A stretch of DNA of 22,702 nucleotides from an uncultured Oscillospiraceae bacterium (GCA_900540535.1 UQGM01000038.1:1-22702); one strand, 5' to 3'. Numbered from the stretch's first letter, positions 8,118 to 14,606 are shown. Notes: generated from the letters alone by a model not told the origin. Translations and numbers: made by a program.

Positions 8118-9620
8118 TTGAAAAAATCAAAAGTAATTATTGGCATTTTGGCAGCAGTTATTGCTTGTGCCTGTATTGCCGGAGGTCTCTACTGGTATTT
8201 TACTAAGGATTCCGGTGAGGTCGTGCCTATACAGGAGGGCGACTTTTATGCCGATGTTCCGTTTTCGCTGTATCTTATCGGAACAACTCCTGTAAAGGGA
8301 GAAACTTATGATATCCGTGACTACGGAGCAAGTACCGATGCGGAACTTAATACCGATGCAATCAATAAGGCAATTGATGCTTGTTCAGCTAACGGTGGCG
8401 GAATCGTGCTTGTATCCGGCGGAGCATACCGCTCAGGTACTATAAACCTTAAGAGCAACGTAACTCTTTGCATTTCAAAGGATTCTTCACTTGTTGCAAG
8501 CCATAATTTCAGCGATTTTTCAGGCTCTTTTATAAAAGCTGAGAACGCTGAAAACATAAAGATTACAGGTCCCGGAAAAATTTGCGGTGAGGGCGAGTAT
8601 TTTGTATCTGCACCTAAAAAGTCACCGCTGTTTGAGCCTCTTGAAGTTTCCGATGTAAGAACCATGAAAAGCGAATACCGTGCAAGAATACGTTTCGGCA
8701 TTGATGGCAGACCCGATGCTATGGTATGGCTCAGAGGATGCAAAGATGTTGTAGTGGATAATGTTGTTCTTGAAAACTCTATGTGCTGGACTTTGAAACT
8801 TGACCAGTGCGACGATGTAAGTGTCAAGAATATGGTTATCAACAATAACCGTCATGTGGCTAATACAGACGGTATTGACATTGTAGGTTCAAACGATGTT
8901 AAAGTTGAGCACTGCTTTATTTCAACTGCCGATGACGGAGTTGTAATTAAAAACGGCAAGGATGAAAATCCCCGTGCAATGTCCAATATAAAAATCTCAG
9001 ACTGTGAGGTTATCACTTGCACAAACGCATTTAAGATAGGAACAGAAACTTACAGCGACATCAGCGACGTTACAATTGAAGATTGTAAGGCAAGCCTTCC
9101 GGATATTTATCCCGGCTCGGTTTCAGGTGTTTCCATTGAGTCTGCCGACGGTTCCGTTGTAAGCGATATTACAGTGCGTAACCTTGAGACAGACAAAGTT
9201 ACATGTCCCGTATTTATCCGTCTTTGCAACCGCAACAAGTATGAGGACGATGCAAAGGATATGGCAGGTAAGGTAGAAAATATCGTTATTGAAAACGTAA
9301 CTTCAAAGAATGCAGAACTGCCTATGATTATTTCCGGCGTAGAGCATCACGGTGATACAAATTATATTAAGAATGTTACAATGAAAAATATACGTGTCAC
9401 TTACAGAGAAAGCGAAGAGAATATCGTATGGCGTCCCTTTATACCGGAGTATCCTACAACATATCCTGAAAACTGGCGCTTTAAGGATGTTCCTGCATAC
9501 GGACTTTGGGCAAGACACGTTGATACACTTGTACTTGAAAACGTCAGTGTAACACCACGTACAGCCAATGAACGTGAAAAGTTTGTATATGACGACGTTC
9601 TGAATCTTTCAGAGAAATAA
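8118..9620 (+). CDS. Membrane-anchored GH28-like (polygalacturonase-type) beta-helix protein
   Basis: The 500-residue protein has a short basic N-terminus, a hydrophobic segment at residues 6-27 and a linker, so it is probably anchored in the membrane with the body outside. The rest is a right-handed beta-helix of the glycoside hydrolase 28 type. It opens with YDIRDYGASTD (64-74, typical of GH28/pectate-lyase-3 folds) and has WTLKLDQC, NTDGIDIVGS with Asp251 and ADDGVVIKNG with Asp272-Asp273, matching the three catalytic Asp of GH28. The next motif, normally GHG with a conserved His, reads CTNAFKIGTE (301-310), and no RIK motif is evident. Activity may therefore be on an unusual substrate or altered. 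The start is TTG at 8118 behind AAAGAGGG. It follows the GH89 gene by 64 bases and may be cotranscribed, suggesting joint work on a glycan. Confidence 0.85.
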   Translation: MKKSKVIIGILAAVIACACIAGGLYWYFTKDSGEVVPIQEGDFYADVPFSLYLIGTTPVKGETYDIRDYGASTDAELNTDAINKAIDACSANGGGIVLVSGGAYRSGTINLKSNVTLCISKDSSLVASHNFSDFSGSFIKAENAENIKITGPGKICGEGEYFVSAPKKSPLFEPLEVSDVRTMKSEYRARIRFGIDGRPDAMVWLRGCKDVVVDNVVLENSMCWTLKLDQCDDVSVKNMVINNNRHVANTDGIDIVGSNDVKVEHCFISTADDGVVIKNGKDENPRAMSNIKISDCEVITCTNAFKIGTETYSDISDVTIEDCKASLPDIYPGSVSGVSIESADGSVVSDITVRNLETDKVTCPVFIRLCNRNKYEDDAKDMAGKVENIVIENVTSKNAELPMIISGVEHHGDTNYIKNVTMKNIRVTYRESEENIVWRPFIPEYPTTYPENWRFKDVPAYGLWARHVDTLVLENVSVTPRTANEREKFVYDDVLNLSEK

Positions 9621-9646
9621 AAATTTTAAAGCACTGTACAAAATTT

Positions 9647-9684
9647 AAATGCACCTTGTTTTTTATCAACAAGGTGCATTTTTA
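9647..9684. terminator. Bidirectional terminator between GH28-like gene and phosphatase gene
   Basis: A 14-bp perfect stem, AAATGCACCTTGTT (9647-9660) with AACAAGGTGCATTT (9668-9681), has a 7-base loop and T-rich flanks on both strands. It lies between two convergent genes, 27 bases after the stop of the first, and can serve both. Confidence 0.9.
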
Positions 9685-9712
9685 ATATGTTATTTTATTT
9701 TGTTATATAAAG

Positions 9713-10435
9713 TTAGTTTTTATCTTCCTCTTCTTCCTCTTCTTCCTCGTCTTCAAGGTCAATTGCGAAAAACGAACCGGAAAAATCATCCTCATAATCT
9801 GAATAGTTTTCCTCTTCACTTTCAGGGAAGAACGGAAATTCGCCTATAACTTCAAATTTTCTGCCTCTCATCCAAACGGAGGGGGTTACTCTGATTGTAA
9901 ATCCGCAGCCGTTGGGGGTCATCCACTGATGCATGGGCATTTCGGGAAGACCGTAAGCTGCTAAAAGGGTCATTATTACTCCGCCGTGGGTAAAGACAGC
10001 AGTATTCTGTGTGCCTGTTTTCATTACACCCTCAATTATCTTTTCAAAGCATCCGCAGACTCTTGTGGCAAATTCACGGTTGCTCTCTCCAAAAGGAGGC
10101 TCAATATCCTCACCGGCAAGCCAGCGGGGGAAAAGAGGACTGTTTTCAAGTTCCTGAGCGGTTTTACCCTCAAATTCACCAAAATTGCATTCGATGAGAT
10201 CACGCAAGATGATGGGCTTTTGATCAGGATAGAGAATTTCCGCTGTCTTTGTGCAGCGTTTCATGGGACTTGAAAATACTGCTTCAACAGGAGGATAAAC
10301 CATTTCCTCTTTAAGGCGTTTAAGCTGTTTTTCACCGTCCAGGCTCAGTTCAAGGTCTGTGTGACCTATGTATCTGCCTTGAGTGTTTCCTGTTGTCAAA
10401 CCGTTTCGTACAAGATGAATAAGGTATGTTTTCAT
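9713..10435 (-). CDS. Histidine phosphatase superfamily protein lacking the catalytic histidine
   Basis: The 240-residue protein has the phosphoglycerate-mutase-like fold: an N-terminal LVR-x-G-x-T motif, SSPMKR with Arg60, IECNFGEFEG with the acidic Glu82, and FTHGG with His150. The nucleophilic His of the RHG motif is replaced by Asn11: the codons read CGA AAC GGT (Arg-Asn-Gly). Arg10, Arg60, Glu82 and His150 are kept, so the phosphate pocket is mostly intact but a phosphohistidine intermediate at this position is not possible. The C-terminal 40 residues are very acidic and end in a run of eight Glu, coded by a 9-base simple repeat (about 9723-9753). The start ATG at 10435 follows GGAGGAGCT. 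Function is unknown: it may bind rather than hydrolyse phosphorylated ligands, or be a degenerate homologue of CobC/GpmB-like enzymes. Confidence 0.85.
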   Translation of the reverse strand: MKTYLIHLVRNGLTTGNTQGRYIGHTDLELSLDGEKQLKRLKEEMVYPPVEAVFSSPMKRCTKTAEILYPDQKPIILRDLIECNFGEFEGKTAQELENSPLFPRWLAGEDIEPPFGESNREFATRVCGCFEKIIEGVMKTGTQNTAVFTHGGVIMTLLAAYGLPEMPMHQWMTPNGCGFTIRVTPSVWMRGRKFEVIGEFPFFPESEEENYSDYEDDFSGSFFAIDLEDEEEEEEEEDKN

Positions 10436-10475
10436 AGCTCCTCCAAAAAAAATATATAAAATTTGGTAAAAATCT

Positions 10476-10507
10476 GTATATACATAAATATACTCTTGGT
10501 ATATAAT
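10476..10507 (+). promoter_or_regulatory. Promoter and possible operator of the XRE regulator gene
   Basis: TATACA (10479-10484), 17 bases, TATAAT (10502-10507) forms a plausible SigA promoter for the gene at 10552. The hexamer GTATAT occurs at 10476-10481, inverted (ATATAC) at 10488-10493, and again at 10499-10504, about one helical turn apart and overlapping both promoter elements. This would suit autorepression, but the region is so AT-rich that chance is possible. Confidence 0.4.
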
Positions 10508-10551
10508 TCTACATATCTAAATAAATTATAAAATCTAATTGGGGTGTTGTT

Positions 10552-11163
10552 ATGAATAAGAGTTTTTCCAGCAGGCTCAGCGAGCTTCGGAAAGAAAGGG
10601 GATTAAGCCAGAAAGAAGCTGCGGCACAGCTTGGCGTTTCACAGGCTCTTCTTTCCCACTATGAAAAAGGGATAAGAGAATGCGGACTTGATTTCGTTGT
10701 AAAGGTAAGCGAATTTTACGGCGTAACCTGTGACTATCTTCTTGGCAGAAGCGACAGCCGTATGGGATTTAACGGCGGCCTTGAGCCGGACGATATTCCC
10801 GGTGATGATGTTATGGATTTCCAGACCCTTATTCGTGCAGCCTCAAATGTTATTGAAGAAGCTAACAGGGACGGAGGTAAGGAATACAGCGAAATAGTAT
10901 GCCGCATTTATGCCCTTATTGTTTACAGGCTTTTGCTTTCCTGCCGTACCTGCGGACGAGTTCCTGATGAAATGTTTACAATACCTACTGAACCGGGTAA
11001 GTATGCAACTTCAATAATGAGTTATAAACTGGAATCTGTTTTTTCTTCCCTTAAAAATGCAAAAGGTGAAGAGGCACATGATGTACCCAAAAGCGTTGAA
11101 ACGCTCATCAAATTTGCCGAAACCTACATAAGAGATAATATTAAAGATGTTATCGCTTTCTGA
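10552..11163 (+). CDS. XRE-family helix-turn-helix transcriptional regulator
   Basis: Residues 6-65 are a Cro/C1-type HTH: RLSELRKERGLSQKEAAAQL, then GVSQALLSHYEKGIR as the recognition-helix part, ending in the common YLLGRSD boundary. The remaining ~135 residues are mostly helical with two CxxC-like cysteines (about residues 124-129, SCRTC) and match no domain I know. They could be a ligand or dimerisation domain. The start ATG has GGGGTG about 7 bases upstream. The gene is divergent from the phosphatase homologue and has its own promoter and terminator. Its targets are unknown; the divergent gene is the natural first guess. Confidence 0.88.
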   Translation: MNKSFSSRLSELRKERGLSQKEAAAQLGVSQALLSHYEKGIRECGLDFVVKVSEFYGVTCDYLLGRSDSRMGFNGGLEPDDIPGDDVMDFQTLIRAASNVIEEANRDGGKEYSEIVCRIYALIVYRLLLSCRTCGRVPDEMFTIPTEPGKYATSIMSYKLESVFSSLKNAKGEEAHDVPKSVETLIKFAETYIRDNIKDVIAF

Positions 11164-11206
11164 TATTTTATCATATTATATATAACTGCCGCAAGAAGCA
11201 AAAGAA

Positions 11207-11235
11207 AACCCGCTGATTTTCAGCGGGTTATTTTA
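11207..11235. terminator. Bidirectional terminator between XRE gene and DUF6512-like gene
   Basis: A 10-bp perfect stem, AACCCGCTGA (11207-11216) with TCAGCGGGTT (11220-11229), has a TTT loop. The plus strand continues ATTTTA and the minus strand TTTTCTTTTG, so it serves both convergent genes. Confidence 0.9.
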
Positions 11236-11763
11236 CTATAAAGCGTATTTGCCTGTTGATGGGTCTAAAAACAGTCCTATTTCCGGTGGAATGAAGGTAA
11301 ACACTGCAAAGGCGAGAATAAGCAGTATAAGTATGACTATTCCTGCAATGTTCATCTTTTTGGATGAAAGGGCATCCGACTTCATGATTTTGTATCCTAT
11401 AAAGTAGGCTCCCACAGTACCTAAAATGAAGGTGCCTATATCAAGGGGCAAAAGATTTTTTCCCAGTATGCCGGTATAGGTGTAAAAGGAAGATACAATG
11501 ATAAACATTCCTGCGAGTATTGAAACTGCCCTTGCAGGTATAAAATTAGCTGTGTCTTTTCCGTAGGCGAAATACTCAAATATGGCATAAAACAGCATGG
11601 GAAAGAAAAGTAGCTTTAAATGTTCCCAGGTGCTTTCGTTTACCGCACCTACAATTCCCACTACGGGATTATTCCCGCTCCACTGAAAAACAAAGTGGAG
11701 CAGCGTGCCAAGAATAATGGTGAAAACAGCTCCGCCAATGGTTACTTTTTTAATATCACTCAA
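11236..11763 (-). CDS. Integral membrane protein, DUF6512-like
   Basis: A 175-residue polytopic membrane protein with about five hydrophobic helices (around residues 8-27, 48-66, 78-95, 104-124 and 136-160). After the first helix comes the motif GAVNESTWEHLKLLFFP (about 39-55), which I recognise from the DUF6512 group of Firmicute membrane proteins of unknown function. The start is TTG at 11763 with AAGGAG 9 bases upstream. A TATAAT at 11787-11792 on the minus strand may be its -10, but no -35 is convincing. The function is unknown, and nothing in the neighbourhood suggests one; it lies alone between terminators. Confidence 0.8.
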   Translation of the reverse strand: MSDIKKVTIGGAVFTIILGTLLHFVFQWSGNNPVVGIVGAVNESTWEHLKLLFFPMLFYAIFEYFAYGKDTANFIPARAVSILAGMFIIVSSFYTYTGILGKNLLPLDIGTFILGTVGAYFIGYKIMKSDALSSKKMNIAGIVILILLILAFAVFTFIPPEIGLFLDPSTGKYAL

Positions 11764-11820
11764 TAAAACACACTCCTTTCCGAATTATTATATGTCCGTT
11801 AAGGGTTGCGCTATACCGGG

Positions 11821-11855
11821 GCAAAAAGAAAGGACGCAGGTTAAACTGCGTCCTT
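11821..11855 (-). terminator. Terminator of the SigH-like / zinc-ribbon transcript
   Basis: On the minus strand AGGACGCAG and CTGCGTCCT (11831-11839, 11846-11854) form a 9-bp stem with a 6-base loop followed by TTCTTTTT. It lies 42 bases past the zinc-ribbon gene's stop codon. Confidence 0.9.
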
Positions 11856-11896
11856 GAAGAAATTTTACCTAACAGCAAAAATATTTACAATTAAGC

Positions 11897-12181
11897 TTAT
11901 GCTTCTTCCTCAGCCTTCATCTTTGCAAAGCACTCGCTGCAATAAACGTCACGGTCCTCACGGGGCTGGAAGGGAACCTTTGCTACACCGCCGCACTTAG
12001 CGCATGTTGCCTCGTACATAACACGTTCAGGTCTGTTAGCGTTTTTGCGTGCGTCACGGCAGGGCTTGCAGCGCTGGGGCTCGTTAACGAATCCCTTTTC
12101 TGCATAGAACTCCTGCTCGCCTGCTGTGAAAACGAATTCCTTACCGCATTCCTTGCAAATGAGAGTCTTGTCTTCGTACAT
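11897..12181 (-). CDS. Small protein with two tandem zinc-ribbon domains
   Basis: A 94-residue protein with four CxxC pairs: Cys9/Cys12, Cys38/Cys41, Cys60/Cys63 and Cys81/Cys84. The first two pairs make a probable-zinc-ribbon (zf-trcl-like) domain with ICKECGKEF and an EQEFYAEKGF stretch. The second two form a CxxC zinc ribbon with VPFQPREDRDVYC. Both are widespread in Clostridia with no settled function; RNA or DNA binding is an inference. I place the start at ATG 12181, with GAGG 9 bases upstream. The reading frame is open to 12250, but the extra part runs through the tRNA-like element and is unlikely to be translated. The tail is acidic (AEEEA). It lies downstream of the SigH-like gene on the same strand and shares its terminator. 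Confidence 0.85.
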   Translation of the reverse strand: MYEDKTLICKECGKEFVFTAGEQEFYAEKGFVNEPQRCKPCRDARKNANRPERVMYEATCAKCGGVAKVPFQPREDRDVYCSECFAKMKAEEEA

Positions 12182-12208
12182 TGTTTTTAACCTCGCTTGA
12201 ATGTAATT

Positions 12209-12275
12209 TTGCCCTTGGACGGAATCGCACCGACACCTTTGGATAAACAACGCTCTACTTTAAGCTATGGGGGCA
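12209..12275 (-). ncRNA. Degenerate tRNA-like element (tRNA relic or regulatory tRNA mimic)
   Basis: Read on the minus strand, 67 bases look like a tRNA. A 5' TGCCC pairs with GGGCA at the 3' end. TA then GCTT-AAAGTA-GAGC makes a 4-bp D arm and resembles the standard A box. TTG/CAA with a 6-base loop TTTATC stands for the anticodon arm. GGTGCGATTCC differs from the usual B box GGTTCGATTCC at one base, within a T arm of GTCGG/CCGTC with one mismatch. It is about 6 bases too short for a tRNA, acceptor positions 6-7 do not pair, the anticodon stem is only 3 bp, and no CCA is encoded. It is therefore not a working canonical tRNA. It lies between the SigH-like gene and the zinc-ribbon gene, 27 bases before the latter's ATG. 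Confidence 0.6.
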
Positions 12276-12280
12276 TATTA

Positions 12281-12296
12281 AAGCGGAAATCCGCTT
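12281..12296 (-). other. Small hairpin just upstream of the tRNA-like element
   Basis: AAGCGG and CCGCTT form a perfect 6-bp stem with a 4-base loop, about 39 bases after the SigH-like stop codon. The following bases (TAATATG) are a poor U tract, so it may be a weak terminator, an RNA processing site or a part of the tRNA-like structure. Confidence 0.4.
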
Positions 12297-12334
12297 ATTT
12301 GTCCGTTTGAATAAACTAAAGGCATAAAACCTTT

Positions 12335-12925
12335 TCACATTAAGAATTTCAGCTTACGCCTTACTCGCTGCAATGCGTTGTCAACCGATTTTGCGGTGGA
12401 ATCAAGCTGCACGGCTATTTCATCATAGGAATGACCGTTAAGATAAAGCATTAAAACCTTGTGCTCGAAAGGGGAAAGCAGTTTTAAAAGAGCGGCCTGA
12501 ATAGTTTCAACCGCTTCATTGTCAAGCACAACCTCTTCCGGGTTAAGGTGAGGCTCTGACAAGGGCAACTCTTCATCTTCAAGTGAAACGAACTGATTTT
12601 CAGGTATGCGTTTTTTTCCGGCTGCACCTCTTATGGCAGAGGTTATTCTGTTGCCGATACATACGGAAGCATAGGTTTTAAAAGATGCTTCACGTGACGG
12701 ATCAAAGGTTTTGGTTGCTGACAGTAAACCGAGCATACCTTCCTGAAAAAGGTCATCGTGACCCGGCCAGCAGTCTTTGTAAAGTGAAACCTTATTTTTA
12801 ACAACCGGAATGAGTCTTGCAATTAATACAGAAACTGCATTGGCGTCGCCGTCTTTGGCTAAGCCTGCAAGAACTTCATCGGAATAAATTTCTTCGTTGG
12901 TGTAGTCGGGTGAATTTCTACCCAA
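12335..12925 (-). CDS. RNA polymerase sigma factor, SigH-like
   Basis: A 196-residue sigma-70 family protein with domains 2 and 4 only. Region 2 (about residues 55-97) reads DDLFQEGMLGLLSATKTFDP then FKTYASVCIGNRI. Region 4 (about 160-192) ends in SYDEI and AKSVDNALQRVRRKL. These blocks are closest to Bacillus SigH, the factor for early stationary phase and sporulation entry, which fits the SASP gene in this window. The annotated neighbours of sigH in Bacillus (rpmG, secE, nusG) are not here. I chose TTG at 12925, 8 bases after GGAGG (12938-12934); GTG 12934 overlaps that site and TTG 12931 is too close. A good SigA promoter lies upstream. It could also be another SigH/SigF-like paralogue. 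Confidence 0.85.
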   Translation of the reverse strand: MGRNSPDYTNEEIYSDEVLAGLAKDGDANAVSVLIARLIPVVKNKVSLYKDCWPGHDDLFQEGMLGLLSATKTFDPSREASFKTYASVCIGNRITSAIRGAAGKKRIPENQFVSLEDEELPLSEPHLNPEEVVLDNEAVETIQAALLKLLSPFEHKVLMLYLNGHSYDEIAVQLDSTAKSVDNALQRVRRKLKFLM

Positions 12926-12962
12926 AAACAACACCTCCGGTCCAATATTTCTGCACTTTTAT

Positions 12963-12991
12963 ATCATAACTGAAAACATTTGGTTTGTCAA
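12963..12991 (-). promoter_or_regulatory. SigA-type promoter of the SigH-like gene
   Basis: On the minus strand a perfect TTGACA (12991-12986), 17 bases, then TATGAT (12968-12963). The start of transcription would be near 12956, about 30 bases before the TTG start codon. Confidence 0.75.
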
Positions 12992-13150
12992 CAGATTTTT
13001 TTGTATAGTTTGAATAATTGGAACCTATACATTATTTTACAAAAGCTGATTTGTAATGACAGATTATTTTAGGGAACCCAGTCGCTTTTTATACTGTCAA
13101 ACCTTTCATATGGAAACTTTTTAAAGTTTGGAGCTTATTTATCAGCTGTT

Positions 13151-14395
13151 TTATTTGCAGATTTCCTGTACAGGTGTTCCGTTCTGACCGTCATCCCTTG
13201 AAGAATATGGCAGTTCATCCAAAAGCACGGCACGTTTAAGCATATTGGTGCCGTATTTACTGCGTATCATGAAAACACTCTCTTCAAGATTATCACGTTT
13301 CTGAAGCTCCTCAGCTCCTGAATCAAATGAGAGCTGACAGATGCTTCCGGTTTCCGTAAGTGAAGCCGCATATACTCCCACAGCCCTTACAGGAGAAACG
13401 CCGTTCCAAAGCTCCTTTAAAAGAGTTTTTGCCTCATTATACATTGCGGACGGACTGTTTGTTGGCTGTATGATTTTTTTCTGCTTTTCGAGAACGGAAA
13501 GATTGTCGTTTTTAATGCTAACCTTTATGCAGTCAGTAAATATACAGTTTTTCTGCATGGAGTAGCAAATTTTTTCACAAAGGGAGAAGGCTACACGGCT
13601 GATGTCCTCCCATGAGGTAAGGCTGTATCGGCAGGTAACGCTTCTGCCAATGCTTTTTGCTTCCGGAGAATCTCTTTCATCTACAACGGGGGAATTGTCA
13701 AGACCAAGGGCAGCAAGGCGCAAAGCTTCGCCGTTTTTTCCCAAAAGCTCTTTAAGAAGCCCTTCCGGAGCAGTGCCAATGTCTCCAATAGTTTCAATAC
13801 CTATATTGTTTAAAACCTTTATTGTCTTTCTTCCTACTCCGATTATGGAGTCGGCAGGAAGATTCCATATTTTCTCTTTGTAGTTTTCATGGGATATAAC
13901 CGTCACGGCATCAGGCTTTTTAAGGTCGCTGCCAAGCTTTGCAAATACTTTGTTGAAGCTTACACCTACCGATGCCGTTATTCCAAGTTCGTGTTTTATT
14001 CTTCTTCTGATTTTGTGGGCTATCTCTTCTCCGCTTCCGAAAAGCCATTCGCAGCCTGTTACGTCCAGCCAGCACTCATCGATTCCGAAAGGCTCTATGC
14101 GGTCAGTATAGTCACGATATATGTTTTTTGCTCTTTCTGAAAACTCCACATATTTGTCGTAGTGGGGCGGAACAGTTACAAGATTGGGACATTTCTTTTT
14201 AGCCTGCCAAATGGCTTCCGCCGTTTTTACTCCGCATTTTTTTGCCAGCTCGTTTTTGGCAAGTACTATTCCGTGCCGTTCTTCTTTTGAGCCGCATACT
14301 GCAACAGGCACTTTTTTCAGCTCCGGTGCAAAGAAACATTCCACCGATGCAAAAAAGTTGTTAAGGTCGCAGTGGAGTATGGTGCGGTCTTTCAT
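13151..14395 (-). CDS. dinB: DNA polymerase IV (Y-family translesion polymerase)
   Basis: A 414-residue Y-family polymerase that copies damaged templates. The metal-binding residues are visible: Asp10 in HCDLNNFFASVE, and Asp106-Glu107 in GIDECWLD. ERHGIVLAKNELAKKCGVKT (39-58), SVGVSFNKVFAKLGSDLKKPD (palm) and the thumb helix-hairpin-helix IIGVGRKTIKVLNNIGIETIGD follow in normal order. The C-terminal little-finger domain is complete, but I see no clear beta-clamp peptide at the end. The start is ATG 14395 with AGGTGA 5 bases upstream; an in-frame upstream extension to 14500 runs through the promoter and LexA box and is not coding. A perfect SOS box upstream shows it is damage-inducible. Confidence 0.95.
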   Translation of the reverse strand: MKDRTILHCDLNNFFASVECFFAPELKKVPVAVCGSKEERHGIVLAKNELAKKCGVKTAEAIWQAKKKCPNLVTVPPHYDKYVEFSERAKNIYRDYTDRIEPFGIDECWLDVTGCEWLFGSGEEIAHKIRRRIKHELGITASVGVSFNKVFAKLGSDLKKPDAVTVISHENYKEKIWNLPADSIIGVGRKTIKVLNNIGIETIGDIGTAPEGLLKELLGKNGEALRLAALGLDNSPVVDERDSPEAKSIGRSVTCRYSLTSWEDISRVAFSLCEKICYSMQKNCIFTDCIKVSIKNDNLSVLEKQKKIIQPTNSPSAMYNEAKTLLKELWNGVSPVRAVGVYAASLTETGSICQLSFDSGAEELQKRDNLEESVFMIRSKYGTNMLKRAVLLDELPYSSRDDGQNGTPVQEICK

Positions 14396-14405
14396 AAAAT
14401 CACCT

Positions 14406-14419
14406 CGAACATTTGTTCG
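14406..14419. promoter_or_regulatory. LexA (SOS) box of dinB
   Basis: CGAACATTTGTTCG is a perfect palindrome matching the Bacillus/Clostridium LexA consensus CGAAC-N4-GTTCG in all fixed positions. It lies 11 bases upstream of the dinB ATG and just past the -10, where bound LexA would block transcription. Confidence 0.93.
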
Positions 14420-14424
14420 TAAAG

Positions 14425-14453
14425 ATAATATCATATTTTTCATAAAAAGTAAA
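14425..14453 (-). promoter_or_regulatory. dinB: dinB promoter
   Basis: On the minus strand TTTACT (14453-14448), 17 bases, then TATTAT (14430-14425). The transcription start would fall inside or beside the LexA box. Confidence 0.55.
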
Positions 14454-14570
14454 CTGTAAATACATGGGTAAATATAAGGAATAAGTTTTTTTATTTTCAA
14501 AACAAAAAATATGCTGAAAAATTTGTCTATATTGACGCTCGTTATAGAAGCTTTGTAATTGTTTGTTTTA

Positions 14571-14600
14571 TTGACAGTAAATATTTTACTGTGCTAAAAT
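14571..14600 (+). promoter_or_regulatory. Strong promoter with a perfect 19-bp palindrome in its spacer
   Basis: TTGACA (14571-14576), 18 bases, TAAAAT (14595-14600). The palindrome ACAGTAAATATTTTACTGT (14574-14592; 8-bp arms, 3-base centre) starts in the -35 and fills the spacer. A protein bound there would compete with RNA polymerase, so it is a likely repressor operator. I do not recognise the regulator family from the sequence. Confidence 0.75.
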
Positions 14601-14606
14601 TTATAT

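Noticed and set aside
12182..12250. N-terminal extension of the zinc-ribbon protein to 12250
   Set aside because: The extra residues are coded by the tRNA-like element, and a proper Shine-Dalgarno lies just before ATG 12181.
13105..13135. AAACTTT/AAAGTTT hairpin after dinB as a terminator
   Set aside because: AU-only stem without GC core and no clear U tract on the minus strand.
14396..14500. Upstream start for dinB at 14500
   Set aside because: The extension would translate the promoter and LexA box; ATG 14395 has AGGTGA and aligns with the family N-terminus.
14522..14560. A second promoter (TTGACG, 14532) upstream of the hydrolase promoter
   Set aside because: The matching -10 (GTAATT or TAATTG) is poor, and a much better promoter lies 40 bases downstream.
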